Source of the DNA: JANOBD01 sp031411495
GTDB taxonomy: Bacteria > Planctomycetota > Phycisphaerae > Tepidisphaerales > Tepidisphaeraceae
Direction of reading: 5' to 3'
DNA length: 64,000 nucleotides
Assembly (NCBI GenBank): GCA_031411495.1
Contig: JANOBD010000086.1
Coordinates: forward strand, 124,001 to 188,000
Made by a program: the position numbers and the translations under genes
The notes under the pieces: generated by a model
What the model saw: only the letters and a program-made list of their open reading frames with translations
Told to the model about the DNA's origin: nothing
Database searches by the model: none
Part shown: positions 49,388-59,668 of the stretch, one piece after another
How the letters are laid out: each line of letters opens with the position of its first letter
Numbering within the stretch: the first letter of the stretch is position 1

Positions 49388-49625
49388 TAACCACGAAGTC
49401 ACGAAGACACGAAGCTGCAACTTCGCGTCCGCGAGGGCGTTGCACGGACAAATGCTTCGAAGAGTCGACCACAGATTAACACAGATGAACACAGTTGGAT
49501 TCAATCTGATTGATCTGTGTTCATCTTGTTCATCTGTGGTTTCGCTTCTTCGATTCACACGCCAAGAGCGAAATGCCACCGCAAGCTCAAAGTTGCAACT
49601 TCGTGTCTTCGTGGCTTCGTGTTTC
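49388..49625. repeat. Iterated-word stem-loop (family C), split by another element
   Basis: The left arm 49388-49422 repeats CACGAAG three times and ends GCTGCAACTT. The right arm 49591-49625 (AGTTGCAACTTCGTGTCTTC and GTGGCTTCGTGTTTC) is its near-perfect complement. The 168-base interior contains a complete family B stem-loop. A half-copy of the right arm (CTTCGTGGCTTTGTCTC) lies alone at 54478-54494. With the nested element it makes up nearly all of the 336 bp gap before ndh. Confidence 0.9.
49468..49543. repeat. Iterated-word stem-loop (family B, copy 5), nested in family C
   Basis: The left arm 49468-49497 (GACCACAGATTAACACAGAT and GAACACAG) pairs with 49511-49543 (TGATCTGTGTTCATCTTGTT and on). 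It sits in the loop of the family C element, flanked on both sides by sequence that still pairs weakly as family C interior. Confidence 0.9.
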
Positions 49626-49710
49626 AAATTCTTAGATGCCGATGACCAGACCAAGGATTCTCGAATCCGGCACTCAATTTTCGCCGTGTGATGACTAAAG
49701 TCATTTCAGT

Positions 49711-51072
49711 ATGGCACAGCGAGTTCCCAATGTCGTGGTGATCGGGGCCGGGTTTGCGGGCGTTCATGTCGTCAAGCAGCTTCGCAAGGCGCGGTGCAAC
49801 GTTGCGATCTTTGATCGGCATAACTATCACCTGTTCCAGCCGCTCCTGTATCAGGTCGCCAGCGCTGCGCTCTCGCCGGGAGATATCGCCTACCCGATTC
49901 GGCGGATCTTTCGCTCACAGGCGAACGTCTCGGTCGTGCTCGGCGAGGTGCAGAGCATTAACCTCGCGAAGAAGACGATCACCGTGCAGGGCCTGGAACA
50001 GGATTACGACTTTCTCGTCATCGCCGCCGGCTCGACCCACTCCTACTTCGGCAAGGATGAGTGGGCCAAGACGGCCATCGGGCTCAAGACGATCGATGAT
50101 GCACTCGACATGCGCAAGCGGATGCTGATGGCGTTCGAAGAGGCGGAGAATGAGCTGGATGAGGTCTCACGCCGTTCGAAGCTGACGTTCGTGATCGTCG
50201 GCGGCGGTCCGACCGGCGTGGAACTCGCCGGCGCGCTCCGCGAGATCGCCGTGAAGGACATGCAGGAGGATTTCCGCAACATCGACACCTCGAGTGCGCG
50301 GGTGATTCTCTTCGACGGCAACGACCGTCTGATCAAGCAGTTCCCGCCTTCGCTCAGCCAGCGCGCCAAGGAAGACCTGGAGCGAATGGGCGTCGAAGTG
50401 CGGCTCAATTCACGGGTGACGAATGTCGACGCGACCGGGCTCAACATCGGCGAGGAGCGGATCGACGCACAGAACATCTTCTGGGCGGCAGGCGTGCAGG
50501 CGGCGGGCGTGAGCCATACGCTCGGCGTCGAACTGGATCGCGCCGGGAGAGTGAAAGTGCTCCCCGACCTGTCAATCCCCGGACACCCCGAAGTCTTTGT
50601 CGCCGGCGACCTCGCTTCCGTCACCGACCCCAGGACGAACGAACCGGTGCCCGGCCTCGCGCCGGCGGCGATGCAGATGGGCCGGCACATCGGGCGAATC
50701 CTGCGCAATCAGATCAACGACGGGACCACGCTCGATCCGGCGAATCGGCCTGCGTTCCACTACGTCGACAAGGGCACACTCGCCACCATCGGCAAGAACA
50801 GGGCGGTGGCCGACATCCGCGGCTGGAAGTTCGGCGGATTCTTCGCCTGGCTGCTCTGGGGGTTCGTCCACCTGATGTTCCTGGTCAGCTTCCGCAGCAA
50901 GGTATTCGTGATGTGGACGTGGATCTGGAACTACCTGTTCAACTCGCGCTCGGTGCGGCTCATCACCGGCGACGTCCACTACTCGGTGCGAAAAGTACGA
51001 GACGTGACACCAAGCGATTATCACCCGGTTCCGGAGGATGTGAAGAAGGATGTAGTGGTCACTAGCGCGTGA
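49711..51072 (+). CDS. ndh: Type II NADH dehydrogenase (NDH-2)
   Basis: Single-subunit, non-proton-pumping NADH:quinone oxidoreductase. FAD-binding VVVIGAGFAGVHVVKQL (8-24), the NAD-binding FVIVGGGPTGVELAGAL (about 162-178), and the second FAD block VFVAGDLASVTDP. The C-terminus has GWKFGGFFAWLLWGFVHLMF, a membrane-associating helix pair typical of NDH-2. 453 residues, as expected. The start at 49711 leads directly into the dinucleotide fold. Confidence 0.95.
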   Translation: MAQRVPNVVVIGAGFAGVHVVKQLRKARCNVAIFDRHNYHLFQPLLYQVASAALSPGDIAYPIRRIFRSQANVSVVLGEVQSINLAKKTITVQGLEQDYDFLVIAAGSTHSYFGKDEWAKTAIGLKTIDDALDMRKRMLMAFEEAENELDEVSRRSKLTFVIVGGGPTGVELAGALREIAVKDMQEDFRNIDTSSARVILFDGNDRLIKQFPPSLSQRAKEDLERMGVEVRLNSRVTNVDATGLNIGEERIDAQNIFWAAGVQAAGVSHTLGVELDRAGRVKVLPDLSIPGHPEVFVAGDLASVTDPRTNEPVPGLAPAAMQMGRHIGRILRNQINDGTTLDPANRPAFHYVDKGTLATIGKNRAVADIRGWKFGGFFAWLLWGFVHLMFLVSFRSKVFVMWTWIWNYLFNSRSVRLITGDVHYSVRKVRDVTPSDYHPVPEDVKKDVVVTSA

Positions 51073-51107
51073 GGGCGATGAAGCGGTACGAGGGCGCTCA
51101 ACGCGAA

Positions 51108-51173
51108 GAGAATCCGGGTCGGCACGACCCGGCGTGAGTGATTTCACGCCGGGTCCTGTGGACCCGGATTCTC
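51108..51173. repeat. REP-like palindrome (family O) downstream of the RAYT gene
   Basis: GAGAATCCGGGT (51108-51119) pairs perfectly with ACCCGGATTCTC (51162-51173), and inside it GACCCGGCGTGA (51126-51137) pairs perfectly with TCACGCCGGGTC (51144-51155). Two concentric 12-bp stems separated by symmetrical 6-base bulges (CGGCAC; CTGTGG). Confidence 0.93.
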
Positions 51174-51192
51174 ACGGCGCTGCTTCGGTCGA

Positions 51193-51738
51193 TCACCATT
51201 TCGCGCCAGATCGATAGCACCATGTCCAAGCATCCGCGCCTTGTTTGTTCACGATGTAGTTGTGCGCTTCTTCGAGATGCTCTCTCGACTCCACCTTTGA
51301 ATACCCTTCGCCATCAGACCAGATCTCGATGTCATCGAACTCATCGGTGAGCTCGCGAATAGCGCGCGTTGCGAACCATTTCCACCAGCCGACGATCGTC
51401 TTGATCTCCGACACGTCATCGGGAAGCTCAGCGAGGACGTGGACATGCGTCGGACTGACGCTCACGGCAAGCAAGCGGTGCCCGCGCGACTGGATATTGT
51501 TCACCACCGCGTTTCCACACGCACTGACGACCTCATGAGTCAGCTTCGTCGTCGGCGTGCTTTTCCCGACGTGGAAAGCACCGAGCCCGTGATGTTCATC
51601 CAACGGAGGCGGATTTCGATAGTCGCCGGAGCTATGGATGCGATGGTCACGCGATCGGAATCCTCGTTTCGCGCCATGGAGCCATGAAGAGTGGGTGTTG
51701 AAAATGATGTGGCGCCATGCCTTCCCAGGTGACGGCAT
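51193..51738 (-). CDS. REP-associated tyrosine transposase (RAYT, Y1/HUH family)
   Basis: 181 residues, related to IS200/IS605 TnpA but of the domesticated RAYT kind that cleaves and joins single-stranded REP hairpins. AWRHIIFNTHSSWLHGAKRG at the start, the HUH motif in VSPTHVHVLAEL, the helix block WWKWFATRAIREL and the catalytic Tyr in EEAHNYIVNKQGADAW are visible. WSDGEGYSKVE replaces the more common WxxG(Y/F)xxxI. The start at 51738 (MPSPGKAW) is chosen because codons above it translate the flanking palindrome. It is bracketed by family O sequence on both sides, the standard RAYT context. Confidence 0.88.
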   Translation of the reverse strand: MPSPGKAWRHIIFNTHSSWLHGAKRGFRSRDHRIHSSGDYRNPPPLDEHHGLGAFHVGKSTPTTKLTHEVVSACGNAVVNNIQSRGHRLLAVSVSPTHVHVLAELPDDVSEIKTIVGWWKWFATRAIRELTDEFDDIEIWSDGEGYSKVESREHLEEAHNYIVNKQGADAWTWCYRSGAKW

Positions 51739-51783
51739 GATGAGAGGGTATTGCGCTTTGCAAGATCGTCGAGAGAGCGGAAC

Positions 51784-51812
51784 GAGAATCCGCGTCGGCA
51801 CGACCCGGCTTG
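51784..51812. repeat. Half-copy of the family O palindrome upstream of the RAYT gene
   Basis: GAGAATCCGCGTCGGCACGA and CCCGGCTTG match the left half of the 51108 palindrome in the same orientation at 27 of 29 bases by eye. The right half is missing or decayed. Confidence 0.8.
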
Positions 51813-52291
51813 ATCAGGACTGTCCGCGCACGGAAATGCTCGTGGACGTCGAATCCTAAGCCTTGGAGTGACTTCGACTTCCACGGAACATCCGTCCATC
51901 CGCTGCTATGGATATTCGCGGATTGGCGCAGCGCGATCCGTAAACGGGATGAACCTCGATCGAGCCCCTTCGGCTTGGACATTGAACGATCGGACGGCGC
52001 GAGCGGGAGTGAGACGAAATGAGAGGAAGTGAGAGCCTTTTCAAACCGGTCAGGCGATGTCGGAAGCCGCGGTGGCCCGCCAATCTCGAGCGAAGACTGA
52101 CACCTCGATTACGAACCGATGGCAGTCCTATCATGATTCTGCCAGTTCGGCACGTGGACATCATGCGCCGACCCGGCGCTTATATGCTGTCGATTCAGGA
52201 GTTAGGATTTCTCAAAATCGCCCTTGGCGCGGCATAAGTGTTGTTACAGCAGGCGTAGGGCGGCTTTGCCGTCCGTTGAAGGAGAAACATC
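51813..52291. promoter_or_regulatory. dnaK upstream region
   Basis: A 480 bp gap. TATATG near 52192 with TGGACA about 20 bases upstream is the only promoter-like pair I see, with spacing longer than ideal. No CIRCE element (TTAGCACTC/GAGTGCTAA) is present. The leader has a small hairpin GGGCGGC/GCCGTCC (52258-52275) followed by AAGGAGA as ribosome-binding site. Confidence 0.35.
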
Positions 52292-54229
<1,938 letters not shown>

Positions 54230-54266
54230 GCTTCGAGTCGACGCGGAACTTAACTACAAACCCCCT

Positions 54267-54295
54267 CGACGCGGGCACGGATCGTGCCCGCGTCG
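54267..54295. terminator. Hairpin after dnaK
   Basis: CGACGCGGGCACG and its exact complement form a 13-bp stem with a GAT loop, 38 bp after the dnaK stop. No U-tract follows, so it is either an I-shaped terminator or an RNA stabiliser. Confidence 0.65.
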
Positions 54296-54420
54296 TCGTC
54301 TGCAGCGAGAGCGCTGTCGCGCCGACTCTGCACAGGTTGTGTCCCTCGGAAAGCAAATTCGATCTTCGCCGCGCGATGCGTACACTTGAGGCTCTGGCGT
54401 GGCTCGCGAGCGCGATGGGT

Positions 54421-54462
54421 GTGGCGAAGGGCTGACCTTCGTGGCGAAGGGCTAACCTTCGG
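54421..54462. repeat. Iterated-word hairpin (family N, GGCGAAGG words)
   Basis: GTGGCGAAGGGCTGACCTTC is followed in tandem by GTGGCGAAGGGCTAACCTTC. Each 20-base unit contains its own hairpin CGAAGG/CCTTCG, and the two units differ at one base. A lone family C right-arm half follows at 54478. Confidence 0.8.
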
Positions 54463-54509
54463 ATCGTTGTTCGGGGCTTCGTGGCTTTGTCTCTCAAACG
54501 ACCTCTCTC

Positions 54510-54980
54510 ATGTCCCTTTATCGACTTTCGATTTCGCTCCACTGCTGGCCGACCAAGCGGCCCGAGCGTCGCCGTGTGGGTGTTCAACAGCTGAACTCAT
54601 TTCCCGAGGATCGGCCGGTGCAGCGCATCGGCATCTACGACCAGGTACTCGAAGGCGATGATCGCCGCGACCTGGAGTACTTCGACTCGCGCCTGCACGA
54701 CGGGCTGGTGGAAGCCGCATCGAGGCTGCGCGCGATCTCGCGCTACCGGCTCGAGCAGCTGCGCGACATCGGTTACGCGACGCGCGTGGAGATCGGCGTC
54801 AGCGCCGAGCCAGGCGAAATCGATTTCGAGATTCCTGCCGAGTTCATCCGCGCCTGCGGCGACCTGGAAGTCCCCATCCAGGTCACCAGCGACCAACTCG
54901 TGCTCGTCGATCCGACCTCGAGCCGGCTCTTCAAGGGCGAGCTGGAAATGGAAGAACTCAAGGCGAGCGATTTATTCTGA
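54510..54980 (+). CDS. Hypothetical acidic protein
   Basis: Up to 156 residues. The core IGIYDQVLEGDDRRDLEYFD, SRLHDGLVEAASRLRAISRY, RLEQLRDIGYATRVEIGVSA is helical then beta-like, and it ends VLVDPTSSRLFKGELEMEELKASDLF. I do not recognise a family. The true start is uncertain: the ATG at 54510 lacks a ribosome-binding site and its first 30 residues are Arg-rich and unconvincing; GTG codons at about 54576 or 54618 are alternatives, the latter with GAGGA 12 bases upstream. The composition of residues after 40 is gene-like. Confidence 0.5.
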   Translation: MSLYRLSISLHCWPTKRPERRRVGVQQLNSFPEDRPVQRIGIYDQVLEGDDRRDLEYFDSRLHDGLVEAASRLRAISRYRLEQLRDIGYATRVEIGVSAEPGEIDFEIPAEFIRACGDLEVPIQVTSDQLVLVDPTSSRLFKGELEMEELKASDLF

Positions 54981-55010
54981 TTCAGATGGGCATGGTGCGA
55001 GCGCCCATTG

Positions 55011-55065
55011 AATGTCATGCTGAGGTACTTCGAAGCATCTAGGCGGAGTACCTGGAACCGAATGT
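55011..55065. repeat. Iterated stem-loop (family A, copy 3, partial)
   Basis: AATGTCATGCTGAGGTACTT and CGAAGCATCTAG match the family A left arm (TGTCATCCTGAGC..CGAAGGATCTA). The right arm is decayed; a short stem AGGTACT/AGTACCT remains. It lies in the convergent gap before the permease stop. Confidence 0.65.
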
Positions 55066-55127
55066 GTCGTCCGAGAACGAACCCTTCAGGGCATCTCCGG
55101 TTGACCGCTTACGATCAGCGAAAACGC

Positions 55128-57209
55128 TCACCGAGCCTGTTTGCGGATCGTCATGTCGAAGTTCTTCACCATCGACGTGTACATCACGTAGACGCCGGCG
55201 CCATACGCACAGATGGCGATGACGGCGCCGACGAACAGGGCGATCCGTGCGCCGGCGTCGAGCGATTCGCCGGCGTGGATGTCGCCGATGATCGAGCTCG
55301 GCGCGATCAGCAGCCACAGCATCGTAAACGGGCTGAAGGCGGCGATGGCGGCATAGCCTGACTCGAAGCGCATATTGCTCAGGATCGAATTCCCGCACCA
55401 CGTGAGCACGCCGCACACGCCGAGCATGATCCCCACGCTGCTCATCACCGCCCACACCGTCGTGCGGCAGCGGAGCGACATGTGCATTCCCACCAGGCTC
55501 GCAAACGCCAGCAGCACGATCAACATCGCCGGGATCAGCAGCATCGCTTCGGGGACGACGATCCAGTCGATCGGCGTGATGCTTCGCAGCATCCGGAACA
55601 CGTCGTAGACGATGAACACGATGCAACTCGCCACCGGCACCATCAACAGCGGCAACACGAAGCTGATGAGCCCGCTCGTCTTCCCCCAGATGTATTTGTG
55701 GCTGGTGATGGGCGTCGCCAGCAGCAGGTCGAGCGTGCCGTCTTCTTTCTCGCGCGTCACGGTGCTGGCGGCGGCGTTGGTGATGATCAGAAGGATGGCC
55801 GTCACCTCCACCAGCACAATGCCCAGCAACACTGACCGCACCTGTGCCGCGGACATTCGCCGCGGGATCGTCTGCAGGCTGACGGAGTTCAGGTATTGCG
55901 ATCCGTTTCGCGTGGCTTTGTCGTAACCGCCGTTGCGAGGCACGAGGTATCGGCCATTCAGGTAGGTTCGATCGACCTCGTTCCCGTCGAGGGTGACCAC
56001 GGTGCGGTCGCTGGTGAGGAAGGTCTTGAGCGGATCGCCGTTGATGTAGACGGTCTGCGCCACCGGGTCGTAACTGCCGCGATCGACGTATCGATCCGGC
56101 ACGACCGTTTCGGTGGAGAAGAGCACGAGCAGCACGACCGCACCGATCATGCCCGCGAGAATGAACGCCAGGCGGATGAACGTCGCGCGCGATGCCGACG
56201 CCTTGGTCTTGGCTTCGCGCCACGCGATCGGATTGTTCCACACCGTGCGCGGCTTGCGGGCGCGCTCCTGGTTGACCACCGGAATCCAGCGGAATAGCGA
56301 CTGTTGGAGCGTCGTGGTGGACTGTGCCATACGGCGCAAGAGCACGATCGACGGCGTCACCAGCACGAGGCTCAGCAGCGTCGTGAACGCCAGATAAAAC
56401 CCCACCGGATGCGTGAGCATCCACCCGATCGGCCAGCCGCGCAGGCCCGTCGGCAACTGCGACAGGGACGGCGTGACGTAGTGGATCGGATCGAGCACCG
56501 ACTGGAGCGCGAGGAACGGGTGAAACGGCGTGAGCCACCCGATCGGCCGCGCGCCCGCGGGCAGCACGACGCCGGGATCGAGCGGCGCGTAGAGCGAGGT
56601 CAGTTGATCCAGCAGGTAGAGCCCGACGAGATAGAGCACGTTGAAGAGATAGAAGCTGAAGATCGTCCGGCGGGTGCCGACCTTGAACGTGGCGATGGCG
56701 ATCGCGAGCGAGCCGGTGATGAGCGCGGTGACTGCGGAAATGAGCACGGAGAGGACGATGTCGCCGATCGCGACGCCGCCGAAGACCTGCGTGATCGAGA
56801 AGATCGGAATCCCCGAGACCAGGAGCGCGAAGACGAAGAAGAGGCGCGACAGCAGCGAGCCGAGCACGATCTGGCCATTGGAGAGCGGGGTGGCGAGCAG
56901 GATGTCGTAGGTCTGCGCATCCTTTTCCGCCGTGATCGCGCCCGCGGTGAAAATCGGCGCCAGCAGGGCGACGAGGACGAGCTGAAAGTTCGATAGCCCG
57001 GCGAAGATCCGCGTCGAGCGGATCGTGAGCTCAGAGAGGCTGCCGCTCGAGGAATTGCCCAGCGAAAAGAGGACGAGCAGGACGAGGGCCCCGAGGTAGA
57101 TGCAGCGGATGATGAGATCGCGCGTGCGTTTCCCGCCGGCTTCGACGACGCGGAGCAGGATCGGATTGGCGGGGAGGAGTCGCCAGAGGTATTGGGGAAA
57201 GCCGAGCAT
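55128..57209 (-). CDS. ABC-2 type permease, internally duplicated
   Basis: 693 residues with about twelve hydrophobic segments. Two copies of the ABC-2 permease pattern are present: TAEKDAQTYDILLATPLSNG near residue 92 and TREKEDGTLDLLLATPITSH near 485, each preceded by a membrane helix and followed by further helices. One polypeptide therefore supplies both halves of the transmembrane dimer that is usually two subunits. An extracytoplasmic region lies between (about 380-450). It is the last gene of the 62.1-55.1 kb minus-strand cluster; the partner ATPase is two genes upstream, with the GH32 gene in between (3 bp gap). Confidence 0.88.
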   Translation of the reverse strand: MLGFPQYLWRLLPANPILLRVVEAGGKRTRDLIIRCIYLGALVLLVLFSLGNSSSGSLSELTIRSTRIFAGLSNFQLVLVALLAPIFTAGAITAEKDAQTYDILLATPLSNGQIVLGSLLSRLFFVFALLVSGIPIFSITQVFGGVAIGDIVLSVLISAVTALITGSLAIAIATFKVGTRRTIFSFYLFNVLYLVGLYLLDQLTSLYAPLDPGVVLPAGARPIGWLTPFHPFLALQSVLDPIHYVTPSLSQLPTGLRGWPIGWMLTHPVGFYLAFTTLLSLVLVTPSIVLLRRMAQSTTTLQQSLFRWIPVVNQERARKPRTVWNNPIAWREAKTKASASRATFIRLAFILAGMIGAVVLLVLFSTETVVPDRYVDRGSYDPVAQTVYINGDPLKTFLTSDRTVVTLDGNEVDRTYLNGRYLVPRNGGYDKATRNGSQYLNSVSLQTIPRRMSAAQVRSVLLGIVLVEVTAILLIITNAAASTVTREKEDGTLDLLLATPITSHKYIWGKTSGLISFVLPLLMVPVASCIVFIVYDVFRMLRSITPIDWIVVPEAMLLIPAMLIVLLAFASLVGMHMSLRCRTTVWAVMSSVGIMLGVCGVLTWCGNSILSNMRFESGYAAIAAFSPFTMLWLLIAPSSIIGDIHAGESLDAGARIALFVGAVIAICAYGAGVYVMYTSMVKNFDMTIRKQAR

Positions 57210-57212
57210 TGT

Positions 57213-58643
57213 TTATTTCTTCTCTCGATCAGACCCGATTGTTGGCCACGCAGACTTCAAGGTTCGAATCTGCAACTCCGGTATTTTTGTGTCGTCACGA
57301 GAAGTGAAGAATGAGATGCCCGTGGAAACATCCGGCGGCAAAAACGGTCCGCTCATGACCGTTTCGCCGTCGTTGATGAAGATTTCGATCGACGTGCGAT
57401 CGACAAGGATACGCAGCCTCACTTTTCCTTCTTTCGGCACAACAGAAACGCGCCGATCCCATGCCATAATTGCGCCGGTGGCCCCTTCAGATTGATAGGT
57501 GATCGGAAACCCACGCACAGTGAGGATCATCTGATGCACATCGCCTTTGATGAGGAAGTGGCTGCCGGGGATGAATTCCATGCTGATGTCGAACAGCTCA
57601 CCGCGGATCTCCTCTATCGATTGATTTCGATCCGGTAGATACAGCGACTCAATCTCCTTCACCGGCCACTTGAATAATCTCGGCCCGCGCGGCGTGGATC
57701 GCAGCGTCAATTCGCACGGGAATGCCAGCTGCTGATTGAACGGCATGCCCTCGTAGTGGTCGCCGCGCAGCCAGCCGATCTGGATGCGTCGGCCGTCCGG
57801 CGCGTCGCTGTAGGTTTGGGGGGCGTAGAAGCTGCCCGGGCCGCGATCGCTGTCGAGCGAGTCGGTCTCGCGGACGAATTGCTTGCCGTCGAACGTGCCG
57901 ACGATGTAGTGGCCGTTGGCGGCCGTGAAAATCCACTTCTGTTTCTGGGGATCGCCGTCGAGATTCAGCGGGAAGAAATCCGGGCATTCATCGTCGAAAT
58001 CGAGCGTGATGTCCTGCAGACGCGTCCACGACTTCAAATCTGGAGATGCGAAGAGCGCGAAGTGATTCCGCTCGTCGAGATACAGCGCCATGAGCCACTG
58101 CTTCGTCGGCTCGTGCCAGATGAGCTTTGGATCGCGGTTGATCCCGTTGATGTGGGGCAGTACCGGCTCGGGATACTTCGTCCACGTCCGGCCGCGATCG
58201 GTCGAGTAGGCGATGCGCTGATCGGAGGTTCCCTTGTTATCCGCGCGCGTGTACGCGGCAACGAGCGGCGGCTTGCCGTCTTTGCCGAAGCCGGAAGTGT
58301 TATTCCAGTCGACGACGGCCGAGCCCGACCAGATGCTGCCGTTTTCGTCAGGCAGGATCGCGTCGTCCTGGGTCTGTTCCCAGTGAACCAGGTCTTTGCT
58401 GAAAGCCCGGCCCCACGACTTTTCGAACTCGCCCTGGATCTTGGCGGGCGCGCGCTGGAAGTAAAGGTGATATTCGCCATCGAAGAAGACGAGGCCGTTC
58501 GGGTCGTTGATCCAGTCGGTGGTGGAGGTGAAGTGAAATTGCGGTCGATACCGCTCGGCGTAAAGGCCGTCGGCGAGCGCTGATGTTGAAGATGTCGCGA
58601 GCGTCGTCATCAGGAGTGTGGTCAGTAGCGGTGAACGGCTCAT
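57213..58643 (-). CDS. Secreted glycoside hydrolase family 32
   Basis: Fructan-active enzyme (levanase, inulinase or invertase). Signal peptide 1-22 (ends TSALAD). The beta-propeller shows the nucleophile in TTDWINDPNGLVF (Asp in the DPNG motif), the transition-state stabiliser in NRDPKLIW and the acid/base Glu in DDECPDFFPL. GIQIGWLRG-like RIQIGWLRGDHYEGMPFNQQ marks the subsite region. A C-terminal beta-sandwich follows (RILVDRTSIEIFINDGE). 476 residues. The start at 58643 is preceded by GAGG at good spacing. It is placed, unusually, between an ABC ATPase and its permease. Confidence 0.94.
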   Translation of the reverse strand: MSRSPLLTTLLMTTLATSSTSALADGLYAERYRPQFHFTSTTDWINDPNGLVFFDGEYHLYFQRAPAKIQGEFEKSWGRAFSKDLVHWEQTQDDAILPDENGSIWSGSAVVDWNNTSGFGKDGKPPLVAAYTRADNKGTSDQRIAYSTDRGRTWTKYPEPVLPHINGINRDPKLIWHEPTKQWLMALYLDERNHFALFASPDLKSWTRLQDITLDFDDECPDFFPLNLDGDPQKQKWIFTAANGHYIVGTFDGKQFVRETDSLDSDRGPGSFYAPQTYSDAPDGRRIQIGWLRGDHYEGMPFNQQLAFPCELTLRSTPRGPRLFKWPVKEIESLYLPDRNQSIEEIRGELFDISMEFIPGSHFLIKGDVHQMILTVRGFPITYQSEGATGAIMAWDRRVSVVPKEGKVRLRILVDRTSIEIFINDGETVMSGPFLPPDVSTGISFFTSRDDTKIPELQIRTLKSAWPTIGSDREKK

Positions 58644-58717
58644 CGTGTGCCTCTTTGAAGTGGTGATCATGGAACGCGCACGGGTTCTGACAGGTTGCCA
58701 CTTCAACGGCCATCGGT

Positions 58718-59653
58718 CTACTGCACCATTCCCTTCGTCAGTCGCATGAACGCGGTCTCGAGGTTCACTTCTTCTTCCTTGAAGAGCGTGAGCCGATATC
58801 CGCCGGCGACGAGTTTGCCGGCGACGAAGCTGTAATCGGGCACGCCTTCCTTCACGACCACTTCGATGAACTCCGGCTTTTCTTCCACCGTTTCGATGTT
58901 CGGGTCCTGCCTTAGCAGTTCCGCAGCGAGACCGGCGTTGCTTGCCAGACCGATCTGCAGGCGCGTGCCCATCCGCGCCTTTCTTACGATGTCCATCCAC
59001 GGGCCGGCATATTTCAGGTCTCCCTGTTCGATGATGCCGACCTTGTTACACATGTCCTGAAGTTCTGGAAGAATGTGCGAGGAGATCAGGATCGTCTTGC
59101 CCATCTCGCGGAGTTTTTTGATCAGTTCGCGCAATTCGATGCGGGCGCGAGGATCCAGGTTGCCCGCCGGTTCGTCGAGCAGCAACACTTTCGGATCGTG
59201 CAGGAGCACGCGGGCGATCGAGAGTCGCTGCTTCATGCCGCGCGAGAGGCCGTCCACCGGCGCATCGGCCTTATAAGAGAGGTCGGTCAGCGTGAGCGCA
59301 CCGTCGATCACGTTTGACCGCGCGGCGCCGTTGATGTTGTAAGCCGCCGCGAAGAACTCCAGATACTCCTTGACCACCATGTCTTCGTACGCGCCGAAAT
59401 AGTCGGGCACGTAGCCGATGAGCGGGCGGATCTGCCGGCTCTGGTAGCCGACGACCAGATCGCAGATGCGCGCTTCGCCCCACGTGGGCTGCAGGAGCGT
59501 AGCGAGGATCTTGATCGTCGTGCTCTTCCCCGCGCCGTTCGGGCCGATGAAGCCGAAGCAATCGCCTTCTTCGATCTCGAGGTTCAGGTTCGACAGCGCG
59601 ACGAGCGTGCCGTATCGCTTGGTGAGGTTGACGGTCTTGATCGCGGCGGCCAT
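58718..59653 (-). CDS. ABC transporter ATP-binding protein
   Basis: 311 residues. Walker A GPNGAGKST (about 37-45), Q-loop region IGYVPDYFG, signature LSRGMKQRLSIARVL (variant LSRGM rather than LSGGQ), Walker B KVLLLDEPAGNLDP and switch His in ISSHIL. The Pro-Asp-Tyr-Phe-Gly replacement of the Q-loop glutamine context and LSRGMKQR are usual in ABC-2 exporters of the Nod/GldA kind. The last 80 residues form a C-terminal regulatory domain. It lies 15 bp downstream of the large membrane protein and pairs with the double permease. Confidence 0.95.
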   Translation of the reverse strand: MAAAIKTVNLTKRYGTLVALSNLNLEIEEGDCFGFIGPNGAGKSTTIKILATLLQPTWGEARICDLVVGYQSRQIRPLIGYVPDYFGAYEDMVVKEYLEFFAAAYNINGAARSNVIDGALTLTDLSYKADAPVDGLSRGMKQRLSIARVLLHDPKVLLLDEPAGNLDPRARIELRELIKKLREMGKTILISSHILPELQDMCNKVGIIEQGDLKYAGPWMDIVRKARMGTRLQIGLASNAGLAAELLRQDPNIETVEEKPEFIEVVVKEGVPDYSFVAGKLVAGGYRLTLFKEEEVNLETAFMRLTKGMVQ

Positions 59654-59668
59654 ATCGGTTTCCAGTGT

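Noticed and set aside
49388..49625. Terminal inverted repeats of an insertion sequence
   Set aside because: The 168 bases between the arms encode no transposase and consist of another stem-loop; no target-site duplication is visible.
51813..52291. CIRCE heat-shock operator upstream of dnaK
   Set aside because: The TTAGCACTC/GAGTGCTAA inverted repeat is not present; regulation must be by another route.
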